Origin: Bacillota bacterium
Lineage (GTDB): Bacteria > Bacillota > Clostridia > Acetivibrionales > DSM-1351
DNA: 64,000 nt
Assembly (NCBI GenBank): GCA_023397905.1
Contig: JAEWSZ010000002.1
Location: 1-64,000, forward strand
Direction of reading: 5' to 3'
Under the pieces are notes generated by a model. It ran no database searches, was not told the DNA's origin, and was given only the letters and a program-made list of their open reading frames with translations. Made by a program: the position numbers and the translations under genes. Every line of letters begins with the position of its first letter. The stretch's first letter is position 1. This document shows positions 1 through 8,927 of the stretch, piece after piece.

Positions 1-294
1 CTTCTTTATTTCGTCTTTTTTCATATCGACGGCACAGAAAACAAAATCCACCTCGCGGCAGATTTCCTTTATATGCTCCGTCGCATTTTTTACGATGATA
101 TTTTTAACGCCTTCAGGCATTGGCGCCGACATTTTCCATTTATCTCCCACAGCCTGGGAATATGTTTTCCCGGCAGATTTTTCGCTGGCGGCTATGGATA
201 CCACTTCAAACCAGGGATGATTTTCGAGAAGAGATATGAATCTCTGTCCGACCATACCAGTACCGCCAAGGATTCCAACCTTTAATTTCGACAT
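1..294 (-). CDS. asd: Aspartate-semialdehyde dehydrogenase, N-terminal part
   Basis: Only the first 98 codons lie in the window; the gene runs off the left edge. The protein would convert L-aspartyl-4-phosphate to aspartate semialdehyde with NADPH, the branch step to lysine, threonine and methionine, in the cytosol. The N-terminus contains the Rossmann nucleotide loop GILGGTGMVGQRF and continues with HPWFEVVSIAASEKSAGK, typical of the archaeal/fungal-type branch of the family. GGAG at 301-304 lies six bases before the ATG at 294; the ATG at 297 is in frame but too close to it. The catalytic Cys lies outside the window. The leader resembles that of the DUF4397 gene ending at 46696. Family is fairly sure; it cannot be checked beyond the N-terminus. 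Confidence 0.85.
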   Translation of the reverse strand, partial: MSKLKVGILGGTGMVGQRFISLLENHPWFEVVSIAASEKSAGKTYSQAVGDKWKMSAPMPEGVKNIIVKNATEHIKEICREVDFVFCAVDMKKDEIKK

Positions 295-345
295 CATTAT
301 CTCCATTTCCGGCATGGGATAAGTATTGAATTTGCCCGTGCCATT
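295..345 (-). promoter_or_regulatory. Leader of asd, shared with the DUF4397 gene
   Basis: Read on the minus strand, the 50 bases before the asd start contain TGGCACGGGCAA, then a variable stretch, then TGCCGGAAATGGAG and the start codon. The same two blocks in the same order and nearly the same spacing precede the unrelated gene that starts at 46696. The blocks could pair weakly through GGCA/TGCC. The rest of 346-588 is AT-rich, and I see no gene or terminator in it. Confidence 0.5.
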
Positions 346-588
346 TATTTTTTTACTGTTAAATTTAATTTACCGCATATAATATGATTGGCAGTTTAAA
401 CGGTTGACCGAAAGTGTCCGCCAATCAGTGACATTTGTGTTTGTATTGTGTATTTTACCACATCATTATTCAAAATTCAATATTAAAAAAGCACAATACA
501 ACCCGGTGGCAGCCAAGTTTTCATATAAATTAAATATTAACACAAATTTAACTGATTTGCAGCGTGCAATTCTTTACAATATCATTGT

Positions 589-1629
589 TTAATTATTTTG
601 CTGGGTAAAGGGATCCTGCGTCACGCCCCATTTTTTCAGTTCATCCTGGGTGCCGACCCAGACACCGGCTTTCATGGGCACCAGTTGGAAAAGCTCTTCA
701 ACGCAGTAATTCTGCATTCTGATGCAGCCATGGGAGGCGTAGGTGCCTATGGAATAGAAGGAGTTGGTCCCGTGTATGCCGTAGGAACCGTCTGTTCTGT
801 TAATGCCAAGCCAGCGGCTGCCAAGGGGATTCTGGGGCGTTCCGCCCTTTACAGGCTTTGCAAAACCGCCGCCTCCCCAATCAGGATCCACGATTTTCAT
901 ATTTATTACGAATTTGCCGGATTTGGTAAGGGACATGGGATTGCCTACGGCAACGGCATATTTTTTCAGGACCTTGGTATTTTCATACAGGGTCAGCGTC
1001 CGTTTGGTTTTATTTACAACGATCCATTTTCCTGTGGAAGGCGCTTTTGAAACGGTATCTTTATAGGTAAAGCTGCTGCTCAGAAGTCTGTCGATCAACA
1101 TGGCTTTTGTAGCGTCGTCCCACTTGCCTGTGACGCTCATATTGTGATCGCTCTGAAAGAGCAGGAGAGCATTCCGGATATTCAGGTTTTCATCATTTTT
1201 GGAAGTGTTTTTGTAATAGCCCAAATCTTTGATGTATTTCATATAGGTTTTAGAGGTGAGTTCGGCAGTGAGCTGTTTACGTTTGTTTTCCAGGTCTGTT
1301 TTCTCCTGTTCCTTTTTCAGTTGTTCCTGATCTTTAATTAATTGTTCCCGCTCCGTATCCAGTTGTTCCCGGTCTTTTTTTAATTGTTCCTGATCCTTCT
1401 TTAGCTGTTCCTGTTCCTTTTTCAACTGCTCCAGCTGCTTTTGGAGTTCCTCCGGGGTAATTTGAGGCTCATGGGGTGTTGCCTGCTCGATTTCAATATT
1501 TTGTGAAAAAGCAGCGCTCCGGGAGCTTGTAGCTGTGACCGCCGTATTTTCCGCACAGCTGACAGCCGCGCTTTGGAAAATCATTGCCGTAATCAGGGCA
1601 AAAATGCATAGGAATTTTTTAAACATCAT
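589..1629 (-). CDS. L,D-transpeptidase with coiled coil and peptidoglycan-binding domain
   Basis: Exported cell-wall enzyme expected to form 3-3 cross-links or attach proteins to peptidoglycan. Visible parts: a signal peptide of about 26 residues ending near VSCAEN; a strongly charged coiled coil at about 55-115 built from QLKKEQE/QLKKDRE heptads; a peptidoglycan-binding-1-like helical domain at about 128-180 (LLLFQSDHNMSVTGKWDD); and a YkuD catalytic domain at about 200-330. The catalytic motif is complete: HGTNS near residue 286 and SHGCIRM near 300, with the nucleophilic Cys. Start is ATG 1629 (ATG 1626 is in frame), with GGTGGGC five bases upstream. It is transcribed alone. A long inverted repeat at 1667-1728 lies just upstream and would fall in the 5' leader if the promoter is beyond it. 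The exact substrate is unknown. Confidence 0.9.
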   Translation of the reverse strand: MMFKKFLCIFALITAMIFQSAAVSCAENTAVTATSSRSAAFSQNIEIEQATPHEPQITPEELQKQLEQLKKEQEQLKKDQEQLKKDREQLDTEREQLIKDQEQLKKEQEKTDLENKRKQLTAELTSKTYMKYIKDLGYYKNTSKNDENLNIRNALLLFQSDHNMSVTGKWDDATKAMLIDRLLSSSFTYKDTVSKAPSTGKWIVVNKTKRTLTLYENTKVLKKYAVAVGNPMSLTKSGKFVINMKIVDPDWGGGGFAKPVKGGTPQNPLGSRWLGINRTDGSYGIHGTNSFYSIGTYASHGCIRMQNYCVEELFQLVPMKAGVWVGTQDELKKWGVTQDPFTQQNN

Positions 1630-1666
1630 AATAGCCCACCCTTGTAATTAATAAAGTTAATAAATC

Positions 1667-1728
1667 AATACTCTGCCGGTGCTGATATTATATTGCCACG
1701 GATGTTTCATGACACCGGCAAGAGTATT
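1667..1728. repeat. Long inverted repeat upstream of the L,D-transpeptidase
   Basis: AATACTCTGCCGGTG at 1667-1681 is matched by CACCGGCAAGAGTATT at 1713-1728, giving a 15-bp stem with one bulged base and a 31-base loop. No T-run follows on either strand, so it is not a plain terminator. It lies in the 293-base gap between the divergent transpeptidase and binding-protein genes. It could be a 5' leader hairpin or a small palindromic repeat. Confidence 0.6.
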
Positions 1729-1922
1729 TGATATATTCATCTTACGATTTGAGGCCGTATTTGATTACCATTTCCAGGTAAAATTTGATTTACATTATTG
1801 TTACGATTCATACGGAAGTGATTTACGCTATTCATGGGATATTGAATCTTTATGTAAATAAATATATAATTAGCTCGAAAAACAACATAAAGGTGTATTT
1901 GCAAACGGAGGGAATCAAGGAA

Positions 1923-2723
1923 ATGAAAGGTATACTGAAAAGATGTCTGTGCCTGCTCATGGTTGCGGCAGTGGGAATGGCAGCCGCGTCCTGCGGCAAC
2001 GGAACGGTAATGAAAAAGATCGAAAAAAGCGGAAAGCTGGTAATAGGCACAAGCGCCGACTATGCACCTTATGAATACCATATGGCAATTGATGGAAAGG
2101 ATACGGTTGTGGGAGTGGATATTTCAATTGCCGGAGAGATTTCCAAGGACCTGGGAGTACAGCTTGAAATTGTGGATATGGGATTTGAAGAGCTTATTGC
2201 GGCCTTGAACGAAGACAAGGTGGATATTGTAATTTCGGGAATATCTCCGGATGAGGAAATGAAAAAAGCCGTTGATTTTTCTAAAATATATTATGAAGCG
2301 AAGCAGGGAGTTCTGGTCAGAAGCGGGGATAAGGACAAGCTGAAGAGTATCGCCGATCTGAAGGGCAAGAAGGTGGGTGCTCAGAGCGGAACAGAGCAGG
2401 CGAAAACCGTAAAGGAACAGCTGAAGGATTCCGAGCCGGTATTAATGGGAAAGCTCCATGATCTGGTCCAGGAACTGAAAAATAAGAAAATCGACGCTCT
2501 GGTTTTAGAGCTGCCTGTGGCCAACGGGTATGTGAACAACAACAATGACCTGGCGGTATCGTCTATTCCTTTGAAGGATGCTGCAAGAGGCTTTGCAATT
2601 GCCGTTAAAAAGGGGAATTCCGGGCTTGTGCAGCTCATAGACCAATCACTGGACAGGATTATGAAAGACGGCTCTGTTGATAAATTTATTCAGGAAGCAA
2701 GTGATAAAAATGTGACCAGGTAG
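1923..2723 (+). CDS. Amino-acid ABC transporter substrate-binding lipoprotein (family 3)
   Basis: Predicted extracellular lipid-anchored receptor for an amino acid. The start is the ATG at 1923, ten bases after GGAGGG; the frame is open further upstream but that part lacks a signal sequence. MKGILKRCLCLLMVAAVGM is a lipoprotein signal, with the lipobox Cys at residue 24 (AASC). The mature part follows the SBP_bac_3 plan: KLVIGTSADYAPYEY, then VVGVDISIAGEI, DKVDIVISGISPDEE, and the hinge LKGKKVGAQSGT. About 266 residues is normal for the family. No permease or ATPase gene is adjacent, so it must work with a transporter encoded elsewhere or act only as a sensor. The ligand cannot be read from the sequence. 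Confidence 0.88.
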   Translation: MKGILKRCLCLLMVAAVGMAAASCGNGTVMKKIEKSGKLVIGTSADYAPYEYHMAIDGKDTVVGVDISIAGEISKDLGVQLEIVDMGFEELIAALNEDKVDIVISGISPDEEMKKAVDFSKIYYEAKQGVLVRSGDKDKLKSIADLKGKKVGAQSGTEQAKTVKEQLKDSEPVLMGKLHDLVQELKNKKIDALVLELPVANGYVNNNNDLAVSSIPLKDAARGFAIAVKKGNSGLVQLIDQSLDRIMKDGSVDKFIQEASDKNVTR

Positions 2724-2798
2724 TTTTATTTCTGTGAATAGGTTCCGGGAAAAAAGCAAATAATATCATGAAAAATTTGCAGAGGCGGTGCAGCCGGA

Positions 2799-3935
2799 AT
2801 GTTCACACTTTTAAAATCTGCCATGGTTTATTCTCCTGATTGCCTGGGCAATCGGGATATACTTTTTTGCTTTGATAAAATAGTTTCGGTAAAAGATAGC
2901 ATAAACGTTTCGGGACTTGAGAATGTCAAAGTCCTCGACTGCGGCGGCAAAATAATCCTGCCGGGCTTTATCGACCTGCATGTGCATATTGCAGGGGGAG
3001 GCGGCGAAGGAGGGTTTACCACCAGAACTGCCGCGGCCAATGGGGCGGATATACTTGGAAGCGGCGTTACCACAGTGGTAGGCGTACTTGGGGCCGACGG
3101 CGTCACCAGGAGCGTGGCAAATCTGTATGCCCAGGCAAAGCAACTGGAGCAGGAAGGCCTGTCCACATACATGTACACCGGATCATACCAGGTGCCGGTA
3201 ATCACTCTGACCGGGAGCGTACAGGACGATATGGTATTTGTGGACAAGGTAATAGGGGTGGGCGAAATTTGTCTGGAGGACAACAGGGCTTTCCAGCCAA
3301 CCTTTGAAGAACTGGCCAGAATAGCCGCCCAGACCAGAAATGGCGCCATAGTCTCAGGAAAGGCGGGCCTGGTGCATTTCCACATGGGTTCAGGCGGCAA
3401 GGGGCTGGATTACCTGTTCCGCCTGATAGATGAAACGCTTATCCCCAAAGCGCATTTTCTCCCCACACATGTGAACCGGACCGGCAGGCTGTTTGAACAG
3501 GCTGTGAATTATCTGCAAAAGGGTGGGCACATAGACCTTACGGCGGGATTCATACCCTGTGGGGAAGCTCCCGACTGTGTTGCCAGCTATGATGCGTTGA
3601 AAAGACTGACAGACATCGGCGCGGACACCGGCAGGGTCACCATGAGCTCAGACGCATACGGAAGTGTGCCGGTATTTGATGAACAGGGCAATGTTGTCTC
3701 CTCAGACACCGTAAGCACAAAGATACTTTTCGAAGAGATAAAGACGGCTATAAAAGATTTCAAAGTTCCCATAGAAACCGCGGTTTCAATAATAACCCGG
3801 AATGCTGCAAAGGTCCTGAAGATAGACCGTACAAAGGGCAGCCTTGAAGCGGGCAAGGACGCCGACTGCGTAATCTGCGACAGGGAGCTGAATATAGTAA
3901 ATGTGTTTGCAAAAGGCAAAATGTATCAGACTTGA
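2799..3935 (+). CDS. iadA: Isoaspartyl dipeptidase (M38 metallopeptidase)
   Basis: Cytosolic amidohydrolase that cleaves dipeptides with an N-terminal isoaspartyl residue, which arise from damaged proteins. The amidohydrolase metal motif HVHI is near residue 60, in DLHVHIAGGGGEGGFTTRT, the signature run of IadA. Further motifs are GADGVTRSV, VHFHMGSGGKGLDYLF and TMSSDAYGSVPVFD, whose Asp fits the catalytic position, with THVNR between them. The tail (LEAGKDADCVI) is the usual amidohydrolase end. Length, 378 residues, is close to the E. coli enzyme. A short GAGG lies about 14 bases upstream. It follows the orphan amino-acid binding protein by 75 bases, so the two may be co-transcribed for peptide or amino-acid salvage. 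Confidence 0.9.
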   Translation: MFTLLKSAMVYSPDCLGNRDILFCFDKIVSVKDSINVSGLENVKVLDCGGKIILPGFIDLHVHIAGGGGEGGFTTRTAAANGADILGSGVTTVVGVLGADGVTRSVANLYAQAKQLEQEGLSTYMYTGSYQVPVITLTGSVQDDMVFVDKVIGVGEICLEDNRAFQPTFEELARIAAQTRNGAIVSGKAGLVHFHMGSGGKGLDYLFRLIDETLIPKAHFLPTHVNRTGRLFEQAVNYLQKGGHIDLTAGFIPCGEAPDCVASYDALKRLTDIGADTGRVTMSSDAYGSVPVFDEQGNVVSSDTVSTKILFEEIKTAIKDFKVPIETAVSIITRNAAKVLKIDRTKGSLEAGKDADCVICDRELNIVNVFAKGKMYQT

Positions 3936-4083
3936 TAATAAAATCCCGAGTTAAAATAAATTTATTATACGGCCACTCCTAAAATGCGGCATTCCGTCAT
4001 ATAATTAAACAGTGGATAAGCATTCCGTCTGCCTGACGGCGGAGGAGTCAACTATTTGATAGTTTCTGAGGGAGTTGAGGAGT

Positions 4084-5439
4084 TTGAGTAAAGAGATACC
4101 AGGCAAAGAAATTCATAGTAAGGGGATACGAAGAGCGATATTTCTGTTCTTCGTGATTTTCGCCCTGTTTACCTGTGCGGTGGTTATTTCGGAGGTCATA
4201 AATTACAAGCACATAGTAAATACATATCCTGACAATATTCAGATAGCTGTGCCAGATGTGGTTTCAGTGGCAAAGCCCGCGCAGGAAGCCTTCGATTTTC
4301 AAAAGAGCAAGGTGACCACATGGCTTATAAGACTGTTTATGAGTTTTGTAATACCTGCGGTTTTCCTTTTTTCAAGATTCTCCGCAGGCTTGAAAAATTG
4401 GGTGGCAAGCAAGACCAAACGGTGGGTATCCGTAATAATTCTGTACTTCATTATATATTCAATAATCGAGGCGCTGATTTATTTCCCCCTGGACCTGTAC
4501 ACGGGATTTTTCAGGATGCACCATTTCGGATTGTCAAATCAGACCTTCAATCAATGGCTGGTTGAGTTTATAAAGAGCTTTATGGTGAATACGGTCATTG
4601 TGGCAGCAATCATATGGATACCCTTCATTATTATCAAAAAATGTCCAAGGCGCTGGTGGCTCTATCTGGCCCTTGCCACCATACCGTATTTGTTTGCCAT
4701 TTCCTACATCCAGCCGGTTATAATAGACCCTGTCTTCAACCAGTACAAATCCGTGGAGGACGCCAATCTTTCGGCGAAAATAGATCAGTTGCTGGAAGAG
4801 ACTTCAATAGAAAACTGCCAGGTATACCAGGTCGATAAAAGCAAGGAAACCAATCAGATGAACGCCTATATGACCGGAGTGTTCAATACTAAAAGGATAG
4901 TGCTGTGGGATACTACAATCAATTATCTGAATACCGATGAGGTTCTGGGGGTGACAGCCCATGAAATAGGGCATTATCTGATGGGACATATATGGAAGTC
5001 CATTATAATAGGCGGGTTTGGGAGCATTATATTGCTGTATATCGTTTACAGGCTGAGCAACTGGTTCCTGATAAAGTCAAAGGGCCGGTGGGGCTTTGCG
5101 AAGCTGTCCGATGTGGCGGCCTATCCTCTTATCATATTGATGATCAATGTGATGCTTTTTGTGTCGGCGCCTGTTATAAACGCATATTCAAGAAGCATTG
5201 AGATGGAAGCCGACCGCTTTGAACTGGAGCTCACGCAAAATAATTTTGCCACGGCCACAGCCACTGTCAAGCTTCACCAGCAGAGCCTGACAATGCCGGA
5301 ACCGGGATATGTGTATATGCTGTGGACATACGACCACCCGACCTATAAATCCAGGGTGGATTTTGCAAACGAGTACAGACCCTGGGAAAATGGGCAGCCG
5401 CTGAAATATCAGAAATTTATTAAAGAGAATAAGAAGTGA
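4084..5439 (+). CDS. M48-family membrane zinc metalloprotease (Ste24/CAAX-protease-like)
   Basis: Integral membrane protease. The zinc motif HEIGH is near residue 291 (VTAHEIGHYLMGH), and the third ligand Glu lies in SIEMEADRFELEL near 372, as in peptidase family M48. At least six hydrophobic spans are visible: one near the N-terminus, several between about 80 and 215, and two around 300-365 flanking the catalytic site. There is no ATG; TTG 4084 is preferred because GGGAG at 4070-4074 sits nine bases upstream, while the in-frame TTG at 4075 directly abuts it. M48 members usually act on membrane or lipid-linked proteins; bacterial ones of this Ste24-like form are poorly characterised. It appears monocistronic, followed by purine-rich repeats. 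Confidence 0.85.
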   Translation: MSKEIPGKEIHSKGIRRAIFLFFVIFALFTCAVVISEVINYKHIVNTYPDNIQIAVPDVVSVAKPAQEAFDFQKSKVTTWLIRLFMSFVIPAVFLFSRFSAGLKNWVASKTKRWVSVIILYFIIYSIIEALIYFPLDLYTGFFRMHHFGLSNQTFNQWLVEFIKSFMVNTVIVAAIIWIPFIIIKKCPRRWWLYLALATIPYLFAISYIQPVIIDPVFNQYKSVEDANLSAKIDQLLEETSIENCQVYQVDKSKETNQMNAYMTGVFNTKRIVLWDTTINYLNTDEVLGVTAHEIGHYLMGHIWKSIIIGGFGSIILLYIVYRLSNWFLIKSKGRWGFAKLSDVAAYPLIILMINVMLFVSAPVINAYSRSIEMEADRFELELTQNNFATATATVKLHQQSLTMPEPGYVYMLWTYDHPTYKSRVDFANEYRPWENGQPLKYQKFIKENKK

Positions 5440-5441
5440 AG

Positions 5442-5615
5442 GAGTAGAAGTACAGGAGTAGAGGAGTACAGAATAAAACCTTAAAGGCAGAATTCAGAAG
5501 CGAGGATTCAGGATTCAGAATAAAACCAAGGCGGAAGTACAGAAGTATGAAAGTTGAGGAGTATGGGAGTATAGAAGTTGAGGAGTACCAGAAGTACAAT
5601 AATATAGGGAGCCAA
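5442..5615 (+). repeat. Degenerate purine-rich repeats (GGAGTA/AGAAGT and GGATTCAGAA units)
   Basis: Immediately after the protease gene comes a run of imperfect short units: GGAGTAGAAGTACAG, GAGGAGTACAG, GGAAGTACAGAAGT, GTTGAGGAGTA and similar. Embedded in it is AGGATTCAGGATTCAGAA at about 5503-5520, a unit that recurs after the gene ending at 18505. GAATAAAACC occurs twice (5471-5480 and 5518-5527). Reading frames across it are low-complexity and lack ribosome sites. The rest of the 429-base gap, to 5868, shows nothing recognisable. Confidence 0.6.
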
Positions 5616-5868
5616 AGGCATACAAGTGTATGGGAACGTTGGAAGTGTCTGGAACGGAAACCTTGCTGCGGATTTAACATATGTCCGTGGAGGAAAATAT
5701 CAGCTCCTGATAGAATATATAAAATATGCCGGCAGAATATAAATAAAGACTTAAAGACTAAATTCGCAGAAGAATATAAATTTTGCAAGTCAAATCTGTT
5801 GTGAAAGTCTGTTTGTTGCGTTTACTTCTGCTGCAAATCAAATAATGAATTATAAAAGGAGACGCGTT

Positions 5869-6243
5869 ATGGAGTTGATTAAAGGGCTGGGAATACTGGA
5901 CGCATCATTTCTTATCCCCCTTATAGCCGTGGTAGTTATTATATTAATTGTTGCAAAGATTGCAAAGAGCCTGTTGAAGCTGGCTGTACTTATTGCGGTA
6001 ATAGCCGTTGCGGTCACAATATACCTGAACCTTCCCAGCTTCAAGGTGGACAATGGCACGGCCACTCTTGAACTGTTCGGAAAGCAGCACACTGTGAGTG
6101 TGAAGGATTCAAAGGTAATTACGGAACAAGAGGACGGTAAAACAAAAACCGTATTGGTTTCAGGAAACACCCGAATAGAACTTCCATTCAGCAAAGGGTT
6201 TGCGGATAAGTTTATAACTCAGAAATTGCAGGAAGCCAGATGA
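5869..6243 (+). CDS. Small membrane protein of unknown function
   Basis: A protein of 124 residues that I do not recognise. ATG 5869 has AAAAGGAG seven bases upstream and is preferred over the in-frame ATG at 5845, which lies before that ribosome site. Residues about 12-60 form two adjacent hydrophobic stretches (SFLIPLIAVVVIILIVAKIA and LLKLAVLIAVIAVAVTIYL), i.e. a helical hairpin or one long anchor. The remaining 60 residues are polar, with beta-like alternation (TATLELFGKQHTVSVKDSKV), and probably sit on one face of the membrane. It stands alone between the protease and the pfl operon. The clear ribosome site and coherent composition argue for a real gene; function unknown. Confidence 0.7.
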   Translation: MELIKGLGILDASFLIPLIAVVVIILIVAKIAKSLLKLAVLIAVIAVAVTIYLNLPSFKVDNGTATLELFGKQHTVSVKDSKVITEQEDGKTKTVLVSGNTRIELPFSKGFADKFITQKLQEAR

Positions 6244-6590
6244 GATTGTATACAATAAACTTAGTTAAATATTGAAATACGCTAATAGATACGGTTTGAA
6301 AGATATGTAAAATATTTCTATGAAAAAATTTATGGTTTAAACCTCTCTTTTGTGGTATAAATAACAATGCGAAGATAAACATGGAGTTGAATAATGTTTC
6401 CTTCGCAGGGCGCCTGTACAAAATGTGCCGGCAAAACGGTACACGGTAGTTGTAAAGGCCACAGGCAGTTTTTCAGCACAGTTTTATTTATACTACTTAT
6501 ACACACAACAATATGGGATATGTGAACGCCGGGCAAGCGGCATTCAGCCACCTTGCATATGCGTTTCACAAAAAGAAAGGGGAGAGTTTC
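6244..6590 (+). promoter_or_regulatory. Leader and promoter region of the pfl operon
   Basis: This 347-base gap has no convincing gene. A weak sigma-A-like promoter can be drawn: TTGAAA at 6296-6301, 17 bases, TATGAA at 6319-6324. That would leave a leader of about 260 bases before the pflB start. I see no T-box, terminator-type hairpin or familiar riboswitch core in it. Confidence 0.35.
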
Positions 6591-8819
6591 ATGGAAGCAT
6601 GGAGAGGTTTTAAACAAGGGAACTGGTGTGAAGAAATAGATGTAAGAGATTTTATTATTAACAACTACACACCTTACGAAGGCGATTCTTCCTTCCTGGA
6701 GGGGCCTACCGGGGATACGGTCAAGCTTTGGGGAGAGACCAGCGCTCTGCTTGCAAAAGAGAGGGAAAACGGCGGAGTGCTTGACGCCGATACCGAAATA
6801 ATATCCACTATGATTTCACACGAACCGGGATATATAGACAAAGAACTGGAAAAAATAGTGGGACTTCAAACCGACCATCCGCTGAAAAGAGGGATCATGC
6901 CCTTCGGCGGGATCAGAATGGTGGTCAAAGGCGGAGAAGCTTACGGTAAAAAAATAGATGAAAATGTGGTAAAGATATTCACAGAATACAGAAAAACCCA
7001 CAATGACGGTGTTTATGACGCATACACCCCTGAAATGATGAGGGCTAAAAAAGCCGGTATCATAACCGGGCTTCCCGATGCATACGGACGGGGCAGAATC
7101 ATAGGTGATTACAGAAGAGCTGCATTATATGGAGTGGACAGACTTATAGAAGAAAAGGAAAAACAGCTGACAAGCCTTGAATTGGACTATATGGACGGAG
7201 AAACCATTCAGGAGCGTGAAGAGACAAGGGAGCAGCTAAGAGCCCTTCAATATTTGAAACAGATGGCAGCCCAATACGGATTTGACATATCAAGACCTGC
7301 GGAGAACGCCCGTGAGGCATTTCAATGGCTGTATTTCGCATATCTTGGAGCGGTAAAGGAACAAAACGGAGCGGCCATGAGCCTTGGCAGGGTGTCTACC
7401 TTCCTGGACATATATATCGAAAGGGATATAAAGGACGGCGTACTTACGGAGAAGACGGCCCAGGAGCTTGTGGACCATTTCGTTATGAAGCTCAGACTTG
7501 TCCGCTTCCTGAGAACTCCCGAATATGAAAAGCTCTTTTCAGGAGATCCTACATGGGTGACTGAGAGCATTGGCGGAATGGGACTGGACGGAAGAACCCT
7601 GGTCACAAAGAACTCTTTCAGAATGCTTCACACCCTGTTCAATCTGGGACACGCCCCCGAGCCAAATATGACGGTTTTGTGGTCGGTGCATCTGCCTGAA
7701 GGCTTCAAGAAATTCTGTGCGGACACCTCCATAAAAACAAGCTCCATACAGTATGAAAGCGACGATATAATGAGGTATTACTGGGGAGATGACTATGGGA
7801 TCGCTTGCTGTGTATCGGCCATGAGAATAGGAAAGCAAATGCAGTTTTTCGGAGCCAGGTGCAACATGGCCAAAGCCCTGCTTTACGCCATAAACGGAGG
7901 CCGTGATGAGAAATCCGGGGTACAGGTGGGACCGGCGCTGATTCCGATTAAAACCGAGTATCTGGAATATGACGATGTTTGGAAGCGCTTTGATGCGGTT
8001 TTGAACTGGGTGGCAAAATTATATATAAACACCTTGAATATAATCCACTACATGCATGACAAATACGCCTATGAAAGGCTACAGATGGCGCTGCATGACA
8101 AGGACATCCTGAGGACCATGGCCTGCGGCATAGCCGGACTGTCGGTAGTGGCCGATTCACTCAGCGCAATTAAATATGCAAAGGTGAAGGTGATCAGAAA
8201 TGAAGAAGGGCTTGCGGTTGATTATGATATCGAAGGGGATTATCCCAAGTTCGGAAATAACGACGACCGTGTTGACAACATAGCCGTAATGCTGGTGAAA
8301 ACCTTTATGGAGAAGCTTGAAAAGCAGAGGACATACAGACACTCTGTTCCGACGCTTTCAATTCTCACCATTACCTCAAATGTTGTTTATGGCGCAAAAA
8401 CCGGAAACACTCCGGACGGAAGAAAGGCCGGAGAGCCTTTTGGACCTGGTGCCAATCCAATGCACGGAAGAGACCTGAACGGAGCCCTGGCGGTGCTGAA
8501 GTCAATTTCCAAGCTGCCGTACCAGTTTTCACAGGACGGTATTTCATATACCTTCTCAATCATTCCAAAGGCGTTGGGTAAGGACGGGGATTCAAGAGTC
8601 AACAACCTTTCGGCGCTGCTGGACACATATTTTAAAGAAGGCGGGCACCATATAAATATAAATGTATTTGAAAGGGAAATGCTGCTGGACGCCATGGAGC
8701 ATCCTGAGAAATATCCGCAGCTGACCATAAGGGTTTCGGGATACGCCGTCAACTTTATAAAGCTTACAAGAGAGCAGCAGCTGGATGTAATTAACAGAAC
8801 CATCCATGAAAACGTATAA
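6591..8819 (+). CDS. pflB: Formate C-acetyltransferase (pyruvate formate-lyase)
   Basis: Cytosolic glycyl-radical enzyme converting pyruvate and CoA to acetyl-CoA and formate during anaerobic growth. All diagnostic residues are present: the adjacent catalytic cysteines C406-C407 in IACCVSAMRIGKQMQFFGAR, and the radical Gly near residue 717 in RVSGYAVNFIKLTREQQLDV close to the C-terminus. At 742 residues it matches classical PFL. ATG 6591 is chosen because AAAGGGGAG lies six bases before it; the frame is open further upstream without a ribosome site. The activase gene follows 108 bases downstream and the pair ends at the terminator at 9685-9733. The motif points to true PFL rather than a diol dehydratase or choline lyase. 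Confidence 0.97.
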   Translation: MEAWRGFKQGNWCEEIDVRDFIINNYTPYEGDSSFLEGPTGDTVKLWGETSALLAKERENGGVLDADTEIISTMISHEPGYIDKELEKIVGLQTDHPLKRGIMPFGGIRMVVKGGEAYGKKIDENVVKIFTEYRKTHNDGVYDAYTPEMMRAKKAGIITGLPDAYGRGRIIGDYRRAALYGVDRLIEEKEKQLTSLELDYMDGETIQEREETREQLRALQYLKQMAAQYGFDISRPAENAREAFQWLYFAYLGAVKEQNGAAMSLGRVSTFLDIYIERDIKDGVLTEKTAQELVDHFVMKLRLVRFLRTPEYEKLFSGDPTWVTESIGGMGLDGRTLVTKNSFRMLHTLFNLGHAPEPNMTVLWSVHLPEGFKKFCADTSIKTSSIQYESDDIMRYYWGDDYGIACCVSAMRIGKQMQFFGARCNMAKALLYAINGGRDEKSGVQVGPALIPIKTEYLEYDDVWKRFDAVLNWVAKLYINTLNIIHYMHDKYAYERLQMALHDKDILRTMACGIAGLSVVADSLSAIKYAKVKVIRNEEGLAVDYDIEGDYPKFGNNDDRVDNIAVMLVKTFMEKLEKQRTYRHSVPTLSILTITSNVVYGAKTGNTPDGRKAGEPFGPGANPMHGRDLNGALAVLKSISKLPYQFSQDGISYTFSIIPKALGKDGDSRVNNLSALLDTYFKEGGHHININVFEREMLLDAMEHPEKYPQLTIRVSGYAVNFIKLTREQQLDVINRTIHENV

Positions 8820-8927
8820 CCGGATATATAATTATAATGAAGGATACATTACTAAATTAGGTATAATGGAAATATACGGACGGGCAAATTAACCAATGGG
8901 CTGGGCAACGATAAGGAGTTGTTTATT

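Noticed and set aside
5547..5804. 85-codon frame in the purine-rich repeat region, and the 122-codon frame opposite it
   Set aside because: Both are built on repeats (VEEYGSIEVEEYQ-type), lack ribosome sites and overlap each other; composition is unlike the neighbouring genes.
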